Source of the DNA: JBEIFW01 sp044370695
GTDB taxonomy: Bacteria > Actinomycetota > Acidimicrobiia > Acidimicrobiales > Ilumatobacteraceae
NCBI GenBank assembly: GCA_044370695.1
Contig: JBILVB010000001.1
Span: 1-64,000, forward strand
Length of the DNA: 64,000 nucleotides
Direction: 5' to 3'
The number at the start of each line of letters is the position of its first letter. The first letter of the stretch is position 1. Both the position numbers and the translations under genes were made by a program. The notes beneath the pieces were generated by a model. The model was not told the DNA's origin and ran no database searches. It worked only from the letters and a program-made list of their open reading frames with translations. Shown here one piece after another: positions 42,193-49,784 of the stretch.

Positions 42193-42869
42193 GGCGCACC
42201 ACCGGCGGCGGGCGGGGCCGGCGCGCGCTCGTCGCCCGCCATCCGACCCCCCACGAGCGTGAGCGTGCGGGTCGCGAGCGCAGCGACCCGGTCGAGGTCG
42301 TGCGAGGCGAGCACGACCGTCGCCCCGGCGGCCACCGCAGCCCGAAGCAGCCCGTCGAGGCGGTCCCGGCCGTCGGTGTCGAGACCGGTGTGGGGTTCGT
42401 CGAGCAGCCACAGTTCGGGGCGCCGCGCCGCCAGCACGGCCAGCGCCGTGCGCCGCCGTTGCCCGGCCGAGAGCCGTCCGACGGCCACATCGGCCAGGCG
42501 ACCCTCGATGCCGAGCGCAGCGAGCGCTGCGTCCTGCTCGGCGCGCGAGGCGCCGATCGCCCGGCCCCAGAAGCGCAGGTTCTCCCGCGCCGTGAGGTCC
42601 TCGTACAACCCGTTGCGGTGGCCGAGCAGACCCACCCGCCGGGCGAGCGCCCGGGCGCCCTGGTCGGTGTCGACCCCGAGGACTCTGGCGTCACCTCGAA
42701 CCCGGGGAAGGAGCCCGGCGCACAGCCGCAACAGTGTCGTCTTGCCGGCACCGTTCGGGCCGCGCAGCACCACCAGCTCGCCGGCACCGATCGTCACGGT
42801 CACCCCGGCGAGCGCCGGGAACCGTCCGAGCAGCACCACGGCGTCGTGCAGGTCGACGACGGCTTCCAT
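42186..42869 (-). CDS. ccmA: Haem-exporter ABC ATPase CcmA
   Basis: The 227-residue ATP-binding protein has Walker A GPNGAGKTT (37-45), the signature RLSAGQRRR and Walker B LWLLDEPHTG, with SHD as switch histidine region. It powers the CcmAB complex of cytochrome c maturation System I. It is the first gene of the minus-strand ccm operon and is divergent from the sortase gene; promoter elements must lie within 42870-42961, but none stands out. ATG 42869 is taken as start; an in-frame GTG lies 12 bp upstream. Confidence 0.93.
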   Translation of the reverse strand: MEAVVDLHDAVVLLGRFPALAGVTVTIGAGELVVLRGPNGAGKTTLLRLCAGLLPRVRGDARVLGVDTDQGARALARRVGLLGHRNGLYEDLTARENLRFWGRAIGASRAEQDAALAALGIEGRLADVAVGRLSAGQRRRTALAVLAARRPELWLLDEPHTGLDTDGRDRLDGLLRAAVAAGATVVLASHDLDRVAALATRTLTLVGGRMAGDERAPAPPAAGGAPC

Positions 42870-42961
42870 GGGCGTCGGCACCGTACCCGCACGCGCGCCG
42901 GGCGCGCCCGGCGCAGGCCGAACGCATCAGCGGACCCCCCGCCGATAGCGTCCGGTGAGCC

Positions 42962-44341
42962 GTGCGACCCACGAACCCCGAACCCCTGGGGCCGACGCCC
43001 GCCGCCTCGACACGCCGGTCTCGTGTCGTGCCTCCGCCACCACCGCTCGTCCCCGCCGTCGACCCCAACCCGTGGGGCCGGATCGTGCCGGGACGGGGGC
43101 GACGGCGGTGGTGGCGGGAATGGCAGGCCTGGGTGGGGGGCACCGGACGTACGTTCATCGCGATCGGACTCCTGCTGTTCGCCTTCGTCGGCTACCAGCT
43201 CTGGGGCACCGGCATCGAACAGGCTCGGGCCCAGGACGACCTCGAGGCGCGGTTCCGCCAGCTCCAGGCCCAGCTCACCACCGCGAACCCGACCACGACC
43301 GTCGGACCGGCGACGACCGTCGGACCGGCGACGACCGTCGGCGCGCTCGCACCCGCAGCGAGCCCAGCGACCCGCCCCACCGCGCCCACCGACGCCGGGA
43401 CCGTCCCGGCGACGAGCCCGGCGCCGTCCGGGCCGGCGACGACCGCCGCCCCGACCGCGGTCGGACCGGCGACGACCGCCGTCGCACCGGTCGTCGCCGT
43501 CGCGCCCGCTGCACCGCCCGAGTTCCGCCCCGGCGACCCGATCGCGCTGATGAAGATCCCCCGCCTCGGCGTCACCCAGACGATCGTGTCCGGGGTCGGC
43601 CGGGCCGACCTGCAGCGCGGACCGGGCCACTTCCGCACGACGCCGCTGCCCGGCGGGATGGGGAACGCCGCCATCGCCGGGCATCGCACGACCTTCGGCG
43701 AGCCGTTCCGCCATCTCGACGACCTCGAACCCGGCGACCGGATCGAGCTCACCGACGTCCTCGGACGGCGGTTCCTCTACCTCGTGCAGTGGAGTCGGGT
43801 GGTCCCGCCGACCGATCTCGGCGTGATCGAGAGCAGCGGCCAGCCCGAGCTCACCCTGATCACCTGCGACCCGCCCTTCACCGCCGCGAAACGCCTGATC
43901 GTCCGGGCTCGCCTCGTCGACGGTGAGCCGAACACCGCGCCGCCGACACCGGCCGTCGTGCCCGAGCGGGCACCGGTGGGCGGACCGGCGACCACCCTGC
44001 CCGAGGAGCCGGAGGACGACCCCGGTCCTGGTGCCGGCGTGACGCCCGAACGGCCTCCGGGCACCGCGCCGGGCGCGCCGGCCGCGCCGGGCGCGCCCGG
44101 CCGGCAACCGGCCGCCGAATCGCTCGACGGGTTCGAGCAGGGTTGGTTCTCCGACACCGCCGCCTGGCCGCACGTCGCAGCATGGGGTTCGGTGCTCGCG
44201 ATCGTCGCGATCCTGGCTTGGGTGTTGTCCGGCCTGAGTCGCCGTGACTGGATCGGGGCCCTCGCGGGGATCGGGCCGTTCGCCGTGATCCTCTACTTCT
44301 TCTTCCAGAACGTGAACCGCTTGCTGCCCGCCGGGTTCTGA
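42962..44341 (+). CDS. Class E-type sortase with C-terminal membrane helices
   Basis: The 459-residue protein has a Pro-rich N-terminus, a membrane anchor (about 64-80), and a low-complexity linker with repeats of VGPATT. The sortase beta-barrel (about 190-320) has catalytic H241 (IAGHRTT), C302 (LITCDPPF) and R315 (RLIVRAR) all present. Beyond the barrel are a Pro-rich stretch and two more membrane helices, an extension unusual for sortases. Class E enzymes join LAxTG-type surface proteins or pili to the wall or to each other; no substrate gene is adjacent. Confidence 0.88.
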   Translation: MRPTNPEPLGPTPAASTRRSRVVPPPPPLVPAVDPNPWGRIVPGRGRRRWWREWQAWVGGTGRTFIAIGLLLFAFVGYQLWGTGIEQARAQDDLEARFRQLQAQLTTANPTTTVGPATTVGPATTVGALAPAASPATRPTAPTDAGTVPATSPAPSGPATTAAPTAVGPATTAVAPVVAVAPAAPPEFRPGDPIALMKIPRLGVTQTIVSGVGRADLQRGPGHFRTTPLPGGMGNAAIAGHRTTFGEPFRHLDDLEPGDRIELTDVLGRRFLYLVQWSRVVPPTDLGVIESSGQPELTLITCDPPFTAAKRLIVRARLVDGEPNTAPPTPAVVPERAPVGGPATTLPEEPEDDPGPGAGVTPERPPGTAPGAPAAPGAPGRQPAAESLDGFEQGWFSDTAAWPHVAAWGSVLAIVAILAWVLSGLSRRDWIGALAGIGPFAVILYFFFQNVNRLLPAGF

Positions 44342-44346
44342 TCCGC

Positions 44347-45078
44347 TCAGGCGCCGGTGAACCGGGGCGGGCGCTTGTCGAGGAACGCTCGGCGCCCCTC
44401 CTGCAGGTCTGCCGAACGCCACGCCCGCTCCCGGGCCGCCTCGACGACGGGGTCGAGCTCGGGCGGCGGAGCCGATCGCTGCAGCATCGTCTTGTGCGCT
44501 GCGATCGTGAGCGGAGCCAGCGACGCGACCTGCTCGGCCCAGCCCATCGCATCGGCGAGCGTCCCGATCCGATGGACGAACCCGTTGCGGTGCAACGCCT
44601 CGGCGTCGTACGTCGAGGCGGCGAGCAGCATGTCCCGGGCGATCGACCATCCGGTGTCGCGCGCGAGGCGCTCGACCGTCCAGTGATCGATCGACAGGCC
44701 CAGCTTGGCGGCCGGGATACCGAACCGGCTGGGGGCGCTCGCCACGCGCAGGTCACAGGACAGTGCGAGCTGCATCCCCGCACCGAGCGCCGGGCCGTCG
44801 ATCGCTCCGAGCACCGGGAACGGAAGCTCGACGAACCCCCGCAGCACGGCGAACAGCGCCCGGCCGAACTCCCCGTCCTCCACCCCGCCGAGATCGGCTC
44901 CGGCGCAGAACGCCGGCGGCCGACCCGTCAACACCAGGACCCGCACCCCCGCATCCACGGCCTCGATCTGGGCCTGCCGGAGGGCGACGAGCGTGTCGTG
45001 GTCGAGTGCGTTGCGGCGGGACGGTCGATCGAGGGTGACGAGCCGAACCGAACCGAACGACTCCGAGTGCACGGTCAT
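44347..45078 (-). CDS. Enoyl-CoA hydratase/isomerase family protein
   Basis: The 243-residue crotonase-fold protein has LDRPSRRNALDHDTLVALR, RPPAFCAGADL (oxyanion hole, about 58-68), AIDGPALGAGMQLALSCDLRVAS and an ARERAWRSADLQEGRRAFLDKRPPRF tail typical of EchA-like actinobacterial proteins. The catalytic Glu pair of true hydratases is not both present, so isomerase or other chemistry is possible. ATG 45078 is preferred over the in-frame GTG 45087. It converges on the sortase gene with only 5 bp between stops. Confidence 0.88.
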   Translation of the reverse strand: MTVHSESFGSVRLVTLDRPSRRNALDHDTLVALRQAQIEAVDAGVRVLVLTGRPPAFCAGADLGGVEDGEFGRALFAVLRGFVELPFPVLGAIDGPALGAGMQLALSCDLRVASAPSRFGIPAAKLGLSIDHWTVERLARDTGWSIARDMLLAASTYDAEALHRNGFVHRIGTLADAMGWAEQVASLAPLTIAAHKTMLQRSAPPPELDPVVEAARERAWRSADLQEGRRAFLDKRPPRFTGA

Positions 45079-45135
45079 GCCCGGCACCCTACGCGTGCGA
45101 ACCGCCCACCGAACCCGGCCCGAAGCGGGCGGCGC

Positions 45136-45918
45136 TCAGGCCCCCGGGTAGGTGCGCCGGTCGGGCAGGAACCGGAACCGGCGGCGCACCGCCTCCACGT
45201 GGGCGGCGTCGAGCTCGGCCACGAGCAGCGCCTCGGTCCGAGACCCGGCGGCGAGGATCTCCCCGAGCGGATCGACGATACGGGAGTCCCCGCAGTAGTC
45301 GAGTCCGCCGCCCGATCCCACCCGGTTGACCCCGACGACGTAGGCCTGGTTCTCGATCGCTCGCGCCTGCAGCAGGGCCTGCCAATGCGTGCGGCGCACC
45401 TCGGGCCAGTTGGCACAGCACAGGTAGACGTCGGTACCGGGAGCGAGTTGCCACCAGTCGTCGGCGAAGCGCAGGTCGTAACAGACGAACAGCGACACCC
45501 GCAGTCCCTCGACCGTGACGGTGACGAGGGACGACCCGGCGTCGTAGTGCTCGTGCTCGCCGCCGTAGGTGAACGGGTGCAGCTTGGCGTACCGGTGCAG
45601 GGTGCCGTCGGGGCCGGCGAGGATGCCGACGTTGCGCGGCCGGCCCGAACCCGGCGACCGCTCCGGGACCGAGCCGTAGAGCCAGATGCCGTGGTGGGCA
45701 GCCTGGGCGAGCATCCACTGCGACGTGGGGCCGCCCTCGTCCTCGGCGACGCGTTCCGGCGCCATCGAGAACCCGACCGCGAACATCTCCGCCAACACGA
45801 CGATCCGCGCGCCAGCCGCCGCGGCCGCCGCGATCGTCGGCTCGAGCCGGGCGCAGGTGGCGTCCCGGTCCTCCCAGGAGATGTCGTGCTGGATCGCTGC
45901 GATCCGCACGGCGCTCAC
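45136..45918 (-). CDS. Carbon-nitrogen hydrolase, omega-amidase type
   Basis: The 260-residue nitrilase-superfamily protein has the Glu-Lys-Cys triad: E in VVLAEMFAVGF, K in YAKLHPFTYGGEHEHY and C in FVCYDLRFADDWW. The KLHPF-GEHEHY and CYDLRF strings are those of omega-amidases, which split 2-oxoglutaramate or 2-oxosuccinamate to the oxo acid and ammonia. It overlaps the upstream aminotransferase by four bases. Together they fit the glutamine transaminase-omega-amidase route that salvages oxo acids such as the methionine precursor. Confidence 0.87.
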   Translation of the reverse strand: MSAVRIAAIQHDISWEDRDATCARLEPTIAAAAAAGARIVVLAEMFAVGFSMAPERVAEDEGGPTSQWMLAQAAHHGIWLYGSVPERSPGSGRPRNVGILAGPDGTLHRYAKLHPFTYGGEHEHYDAGSSLVTVTVEGLRVSLFVCYDLRFADDWWQLAPGTDVYLCCANWPEVRRTHWQALLQARAIENQAYVVGVNRVGSGGGLDYCGDSRIVDPLGEILAAGSRTEALLVAELDAAHVEAVRRRFRFLPDRRTYPGA

Positions 45919-47114
45919 GACCCCACCCGGGCGGTCTCGAGCATCCCACCGGCCCGCAGCCCGGTCAGGCGGGCGACAGCCTCGTCGAGCACCTCCGGCC
46001 TCTTGCAGAAGGCGAATCGCACCAGCGAGCGCCCGGCGCGCCGGTCGTCGTAGAAGACGACGTTCGGGATCGCGACCACGCCACACCGTTCGGGAAGGCT
46101 GCGGCAGAACGCCATCCCGTCATCGGTACCGAACGGCCGAACGTCGGTCGTGACGAAGTAGGTGCCCGCCGGCCGGAACACCTCGAACCCGGCGGCGGCG
46201 AGCCCGGCGCACAGCCGGTCCCGCTTGGCTTCGAGATCGGCCCGGAAGCCGGAGAAGTACTCCTCCCCGAGGCCCAGACCGTGGGCGACGGCCGCCTGCA
46301 GGGGTCCGGCCGACACGTAGGTGAGGAACTGCTTCACGGTCCGGACCGCCGACACGAGCGCTGCGGGCGCGGTGACCCACCCCACCTTCCAACCGGTGAA
46401 GCTGAAGGTCTTGCCGGCCGAGCCGATCGTGACCGTGCGTTCCCACATGCCCGGCAGCGTCGCGATCGGGACGTGGGGGATCCCGTCGTAGGTGAGGTGC
46501 TCGTAGACCTCGTCGGCCACCACGATCAGGTCGTGCTCGATCGCCAGCTCGGCGATCGACGCAAGTTCGTCACGCCGCAGCACCGTCCCGGTCGGATTGT
46601 GCGGGGTGTTCAACAGCAGGACCCGGGTGCGGGCCGTGATCGCGTCACGCAGCGCGTCGAGGTCGAGCGCGAACGACGGCGGGCGCAGCGTCACCGGCCG
46701 TCGGATCGCGCCGGCCATCGCGATGCATGCGGCGTAGCTGTCGTAGAACGGCTCCAGCGCGACGACCTCGTCGCCCGTCTCCAACAACGCCAACAGCGAC
46801 GCGGCGATCGCTTCGGTGGCGCCGGCGGTCACGAGCACCTCGGTGTCGGGGTCGGGCGTCAGGCCGTAACAGCGCCGTTGGTGATCGGCGATCGCGTGAC
46901 GCAGCGGGGCGATTCCCGGCCCGGGCGGGTACTGGTTGCCCCGGCCAGCCACGATGTCCGCCGCAGCGATCGCCGCCATCTCGGCGGGCCCGTCGGTGTC
47001 GGGGAACCCCTGGCCGAGGTTGATCGAGCCAGTGGCCGTGGCGAGGGCCGACATCTCGGCGAAGATCGTGGTGCCGAAGCCCTGGAGTCGGCTGGCGAGG
47101 TGGGGCTGGCGCAC
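45915..47114 (-). CDS. PLP-dependent class I aminotransferase (glutamine/methionine type)
   Basis: The 399-residue fold-type I aminotransferase has INLGQGFPD near the N-terminus, NTPHNPTGTVL, DEVYEHLTYDG, the PLP lysine in IGSAGKTFSFTGWKVGW, and RFAFCKR (the substrate-carboxylate arginine). The segment GQGFPD and the KTFSFTGWK block are those of kynurenine/glutamine/methionine aminotransferases. Coupling to an omega-amidase gene supports glutamine as amino donor, making transamination irreversible. GTG 47112-47114 is the start; a promoter is expected in the 70-bp divergent gap to the lipoprotein gene. Confidence 0.9.
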   Translation of the reverse strand: MRQPHLASRLQGFGTTIFAEMSALATATGSINLGQGFPDTDGPAEMAAIAAADIVAGRGNQYPPGPGIAPLRHAIADHQRRCYGLTPDPDTEVLVTAGATEAIAASLLALLETGDEVVALEPFYDSYAACIAMAGAIRRPVTLRPPSFALDLDALRDAITARTRVLLLNTPHNPTGTVLRRDELASIAELAIEHDLIVVADEVYEHLTYDGIPHVPIATLPGMWERTVTIGSAGKTFSFTGWKVGWVTAPAALVSAVRTVKQFLTYVSAGPLQAAVAHGLGLGEEYFSGFRADLEAKRDRLCAGLAAAGFEVFRPAGTYFVTTDVRPFGTDDGMAFCRSLPERCGVVAIPNVVFYDDRRAGRSLVRFAFCKRPEVLDEAVARLTGLRAGGMLETARVGS

Positions 47115-47184
47115 GGCGACATTCGACCACAGCCCGACGGTCGTGACGGTGGGGAGCGTGATCGACGACCGTAGGCTCCGTGCG

Positions 47185-47835
47185 ATGCGCCTCCCCGTCG
47201 TCGCCGCTGCTGCGCTCGCCACCGTCGTGCTCGGCGGGTGCTCGTCCGGTGACGGTGCTGCGACGACGACGACCGCCGTCGTCACGGCGGCGCCGGGCAC
47301 CGGAGCGGCCGTGACTGCGCCGGCGACCACCGCAGCGAGCGGCGGGACGGTGTCGATCCCCGGCCTCGAGACGGACCTGATCCGTCAGTTCCTCGTGCAG
47401 TTCGGCGGTGGCCTCAACCCGACCGACGCCGAGCTCTCCTGCGTCACCGGCGCGCTCCCGGCCGGCACCATCGACAAGATCCTGGCCGACTTCGGTCGCA
47501 CCCAGGCCGACCTGGGCACGCTCGTCGCCCCGATCGTGCGCGCCGTGGTCGGATGCCGGCCGGCGTCGATCCTCGACGCCGTCGGACGTCAGCTCACGCA
47601 GGCCGACCCGGCGCTCGCTCTCTCCCGCGACCAGACCGCCTGCGTCGTCGGCGGGTTCCTCGACGTGGTCGCCGCCAATCCCTCCCTCATCAACGTGGTG
47701 CTCGGCGGCACGCGGATCGGTGGTCTGCCCGCCGACGTCCGCACCCGGATCACCACCGAACTCACCCCGAAGGTGCAGGCCTGCGTCGGTGCCGACACCA
47801 CCGCCAAGGTCCTCGCCGCCGTCGACCGCCTCTGA
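47185..47835 (+). CDS. Predicted lipoprotein of unknown function
   Basis: The 216-residue protein has a short signal sequence ending in the lipobox VLGGC, with acylated C19, then a Thr/Ala-rich spacer and a helical domain of about 150 residues. Four further cysteines (SCVTG, GCRPAS, TACVVGG, QACVGAD) are evenly spaced and could form two disulfides. No family is recognised. It is followed after 2 bp by a glycosyltransferase gene. Confidence 0.75.
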   Translation: MRLPVVAAAALATVVLGGCSSGDGAATTTTAVVTAAPGTGAAVTAPATTAASGGTVSIPGLETDLIRQFLVQFGGGLNPTDAELSCVTGALPAGTIDKILADFGRTQADLGTLVAPIVRAVVGCRPASILDAVGRQLTQADPALALSRDQTACVVGGFLDVVAANPSLINVVLGGTRIGGLPADVRTRITTELTPKVQACVGADTTAKVLAAVDRL

Positions 47836-47837
47836 CG

Positions 47838-48914
47838 ATGATGCGCCGGCCACTCGCCGTGTGCTGCTCGTTCCGGCTCGGCCGGCCCGACGGCGTGTCG
47901 GTCGTGGCGGCGTCGTGGATCCGGGCCCTGCAGCGGCTCGGTTGGGAGACCCGCACCGTCGCCGGCGACGGTGCGGTCGATCGGCTGGTCCCGGGGTTGG
48001 CGCTCGAGGCCACCGAGGCACCACACCCCGACGAGGTGCGTGACGCCTTCGCCGGCGCGGACCTCGTGCTCGTCGAGAACCTGCTCACGATCCCGCTACG
48101 CCTCGACGCGTCCCGGGTCGTCGCCGGCGTCCTGGCCGGCCGTCCGGCGCTGCTCCACCACCACGACCCGCCGTGGCAGCGGGCCCGCCTGGCGCACGTC
48201 ACCGCCCTCCCCGTCGACGACCCGGCGTGGCGCCACGTGACGATCAACCGCCTGACCGAGCGCGAGTTCGCCGAGCGTGGCCTGCGCGCAACCACGATCT
48301 ACAACGGGTTCGCGCTCGATCCGGCCCCGCCCGAGGCCGCCGTTGCGCTGCGCCGACGGATGGGGATCGATCCGGGTGAGCGCCTGCTGCTGCACCCGGT
48401 GCGGGCGATCGAACGCAAGGACGTCCCCCGGGCGGTCGCGCTCGCCGAGGCCGTCGGGGCCACCTATTGGTTGCCGGGGCCGGCCGAGGAGGGGTACGGG
48501 CCGACGCTGGAGCGGATCCTCGCCGCCGCCCGCATCCCGGTTCGGCGCGATCCGCTCGCCGCCGGCGACCTCGCTGCGGCCTACGGCGCGGCGGACGCCG
48601 TCGTGTTCCCCTCGACCTGGGAGGGCTTCGGCAACCCGCCGGTCGAGGCCGCCCTGACCGGGCGCCCGGTGGTGGTCGGCGACTACCCGGTCGCCGCCGA
48701 GTTGCGCGCCCTCGGGTTCCGGTGGCTGCCCGTCGACCCCGCCGCCCTCGCCCGTGCGCTCGACGACCCGGCGGCGCTGGCCCCCGATCTCGCGCACAAC
48801 CGAGCCGTCGCCCTGGAGCACCTCTCCGAAGCGAGGATGACCGCCGCCATCGGGGCCGTGCTGGCCGAGCCCGGTTGGCTCCCCGACGCCATCCGGGCCA
48901 CGATCGGATCGTGA
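47838..48914 (+). CDS. GT-B-fold glycosyltransferase
   Basis: The 358-residue cytosolic protein has an N-terminal domain with a histidine-rich loop (LLHHHDPPWQ), a linker asparagine-rich start (TTIYNGF), and a C-terminal nucleotide-sugar domain. The latter has HPVRAIERKDVPRAVALAEAVGATYWLPGP and FPSTWEGFGNPPVEAALTGRPVV, where the Glu of WEGFGNPPVEA contacts the donor as in GT4-like enzymes. The acceptor is unknown. It ends with a GTGA overlap into a small membrane-protein gene. Confidence 0.85.
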   Translation: MMRRPLAVCCSFRLGRPDGVSVVAASWIRALQRLGWETRTVAGDGAVDRLVPGLALEATEAPHPDEVRDAFAGADLVLVENLLTIPLRLDASRVVAGVLAGRPALLHHHDPPWQRARLAHVTALPVDDPAWRHVTINRLTEREFAERGLRATTIYNGFALDPAPPEAAVALRRRMGIDPGERLLLHPVRAIERKDVPRAVALAEAVGATYWLPGPAEEGYGPTLERILAAARIPVRRDPLAAGDLAAAYGAADAVVFPSTWEGFGNPPVEAALTGRPVVVGDYPVAAELRALGFRWLPVDPAALARALDDPAALAPDLAHNRAVALEHLSEARMTAAIGAVLAEPGWLPDAIRATIGS

Positions 48915-49171
48915 CCACGCCCACCGATCCCGTGCGCGCCCGGCGCGCCCAGGTCGCCCGCTGGACGCTGCTTGCGAACCGGATCGGCTGGTTGTGCATG
49001 GCCGTCGCGATGGCGGTGTTCGTGTTCGCCTTCGCGATGGGCTTCACCCCGGCCGTCGTCACGGTGATCACGGTCGCCCTCGTGGTCGGCTCGGTCCTGC
49101 TCGCCCCGTCGATCGTGCTCGGCTACGCCGTCAAGGCCGCCGAACGCGAGGACCGGGCCCGAGGCCTGTGA
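48911..49171 (+). CDS. Small two-helix membrane protein
   Basis: The 86-residue protein starts at GTG overlapping the glycosyltransferase stop. It has two hydrophobic helices (about 26-44 and 50-73, ending in a basic KAAEREDRARGL tail). No family is recognised. The overlap suggests a helper of the glycosyltransferase or of the regulator gene that follows 31 bp later. Confidence 0.75.
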   Translation: MTTPTDPVRARRAQVARWTLLANRIGWLCMAVAMAVFVFAFAMGFTPAVVTVITVALVVGSVLLAPSIVLGYAVKAAEREDRARGL

Positions 49172-49185
49172 CGCCGGGTCGGATG

Positions 49186-49201
49186 GTTACTCTTCGGTAG
49201 C
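49186..49201. promoter_or_regulatory. Operator-like palindrome GTTAC-N6-GTAGC (site C), abutting the tetR start
   Basis: An imperfect inverted repeat, ATGGTTAC-TCTTCG-GTAGCCAT, spans 49183-49204 and includes the tetR ATG at 49203. Seven of eight arm positions pair. No Shine-Dalgarno is visible, so the mRNA may be leaderless, with TACTCT as a -10 candidate inside the palindrome. Binding there would block the gene's own promoter. Confidence 0.6.
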
Positions 49202-49202
49202 C

Positions 49203-49784
49203 ATGTCGTCCCGCCTCCCCGCACCCGAGCGCCGGTCCCAACTGCTCGACGTGGCCCTGGCGGTGTTCGCCCGCAAGGGGTTCCACGACACCTCGATGAA
49301 CGACGTCGCCGATGCCGCCGGGGTGACGAAACCCGTGCTCTACCAGCACTGGGGCTCCAAGAACGCCCTCTATCTCGCCGTGCTCGACGAGGCCGGCAAC
49401 CGGCTCGTCGAGACGATCGCCAAGGCCACCGCACCCGAGCCGAACGGCCACGACAAGGTGTTCGCCGGCTTTGCGGCGTACTTCCGCCTCGTCGCCGAGG
49501 ACCATTCGCCGTTCCAGGTGCTCTTCGACGACAGCCACCGCACCGAAGAGTTCGCCGAAGCCACCCGAGGGGTCGAGGACGCGATCGCGGCCGGGATCGC
49601 ACCGCTGATCACCGCCGACATCGACCCGGAACACCAGCAGTTGCTCGCCCGGGCGATCGTCGGCCTCGCCGAGACCGTCGCCCGGCACCTCGTCACGAGC
49701 GGCAAGCCGTTCGACCCGGACCGCGCCGCTCGACAGGCCACCGATCTCGCCTGGTCGGGCCTACGCGGCGTTCGCCGCGTGTGA
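49203..49784 (+). CDS. TetR-family regulator, FasR-like
   Basis: The 193-residue protein has an N-terminal helix-turn-helix (about 7-53). RLPAPERRSQLLDVALAVFARKGFHDTSMNDVADAAGVTKPVLYQHWGSKNALYLAVL closely follows mycobacterial FasR, the acyl-CoA-sensing regulator of fatty acid synthase genes (PVLYQH and LYLAVL are shared). The C-terminal ligand domain keeps the RLVAEDHSPFQVLFDD helix. A palindrome overlaps its start, and two similar sites sit before acyl-CoA dehydrogenase and dxs/SDR, so it probably controls itself and those promoters. Its stop overlaps the next gene's GTG by four bases. Confidence 0.85.
   Translation: MSSRLPAPERRSQLLDVALAVFARKGFHDTSMNDVADAAGVTKPVLYQHWGSKNALYLAVLDEAGNRLVETIAKATAPEPNGHDKVFAGFAAYFRLVAEDHSPFQVLFDDSHRTEEFAEATRGVEDAIAAGIAPLITADIDPEHQQLLARAIVGLAETVARHLVTSGKPFDPDRAARQATDLAWSGLRGVRRV

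Noticed and set aside
43300..43340. Repeats of the VGPATT-coding unit in the sortase gene as a separate element
   Set aside because: Only about two to three in-frame copies in a low-complexity linker; coding explains them.
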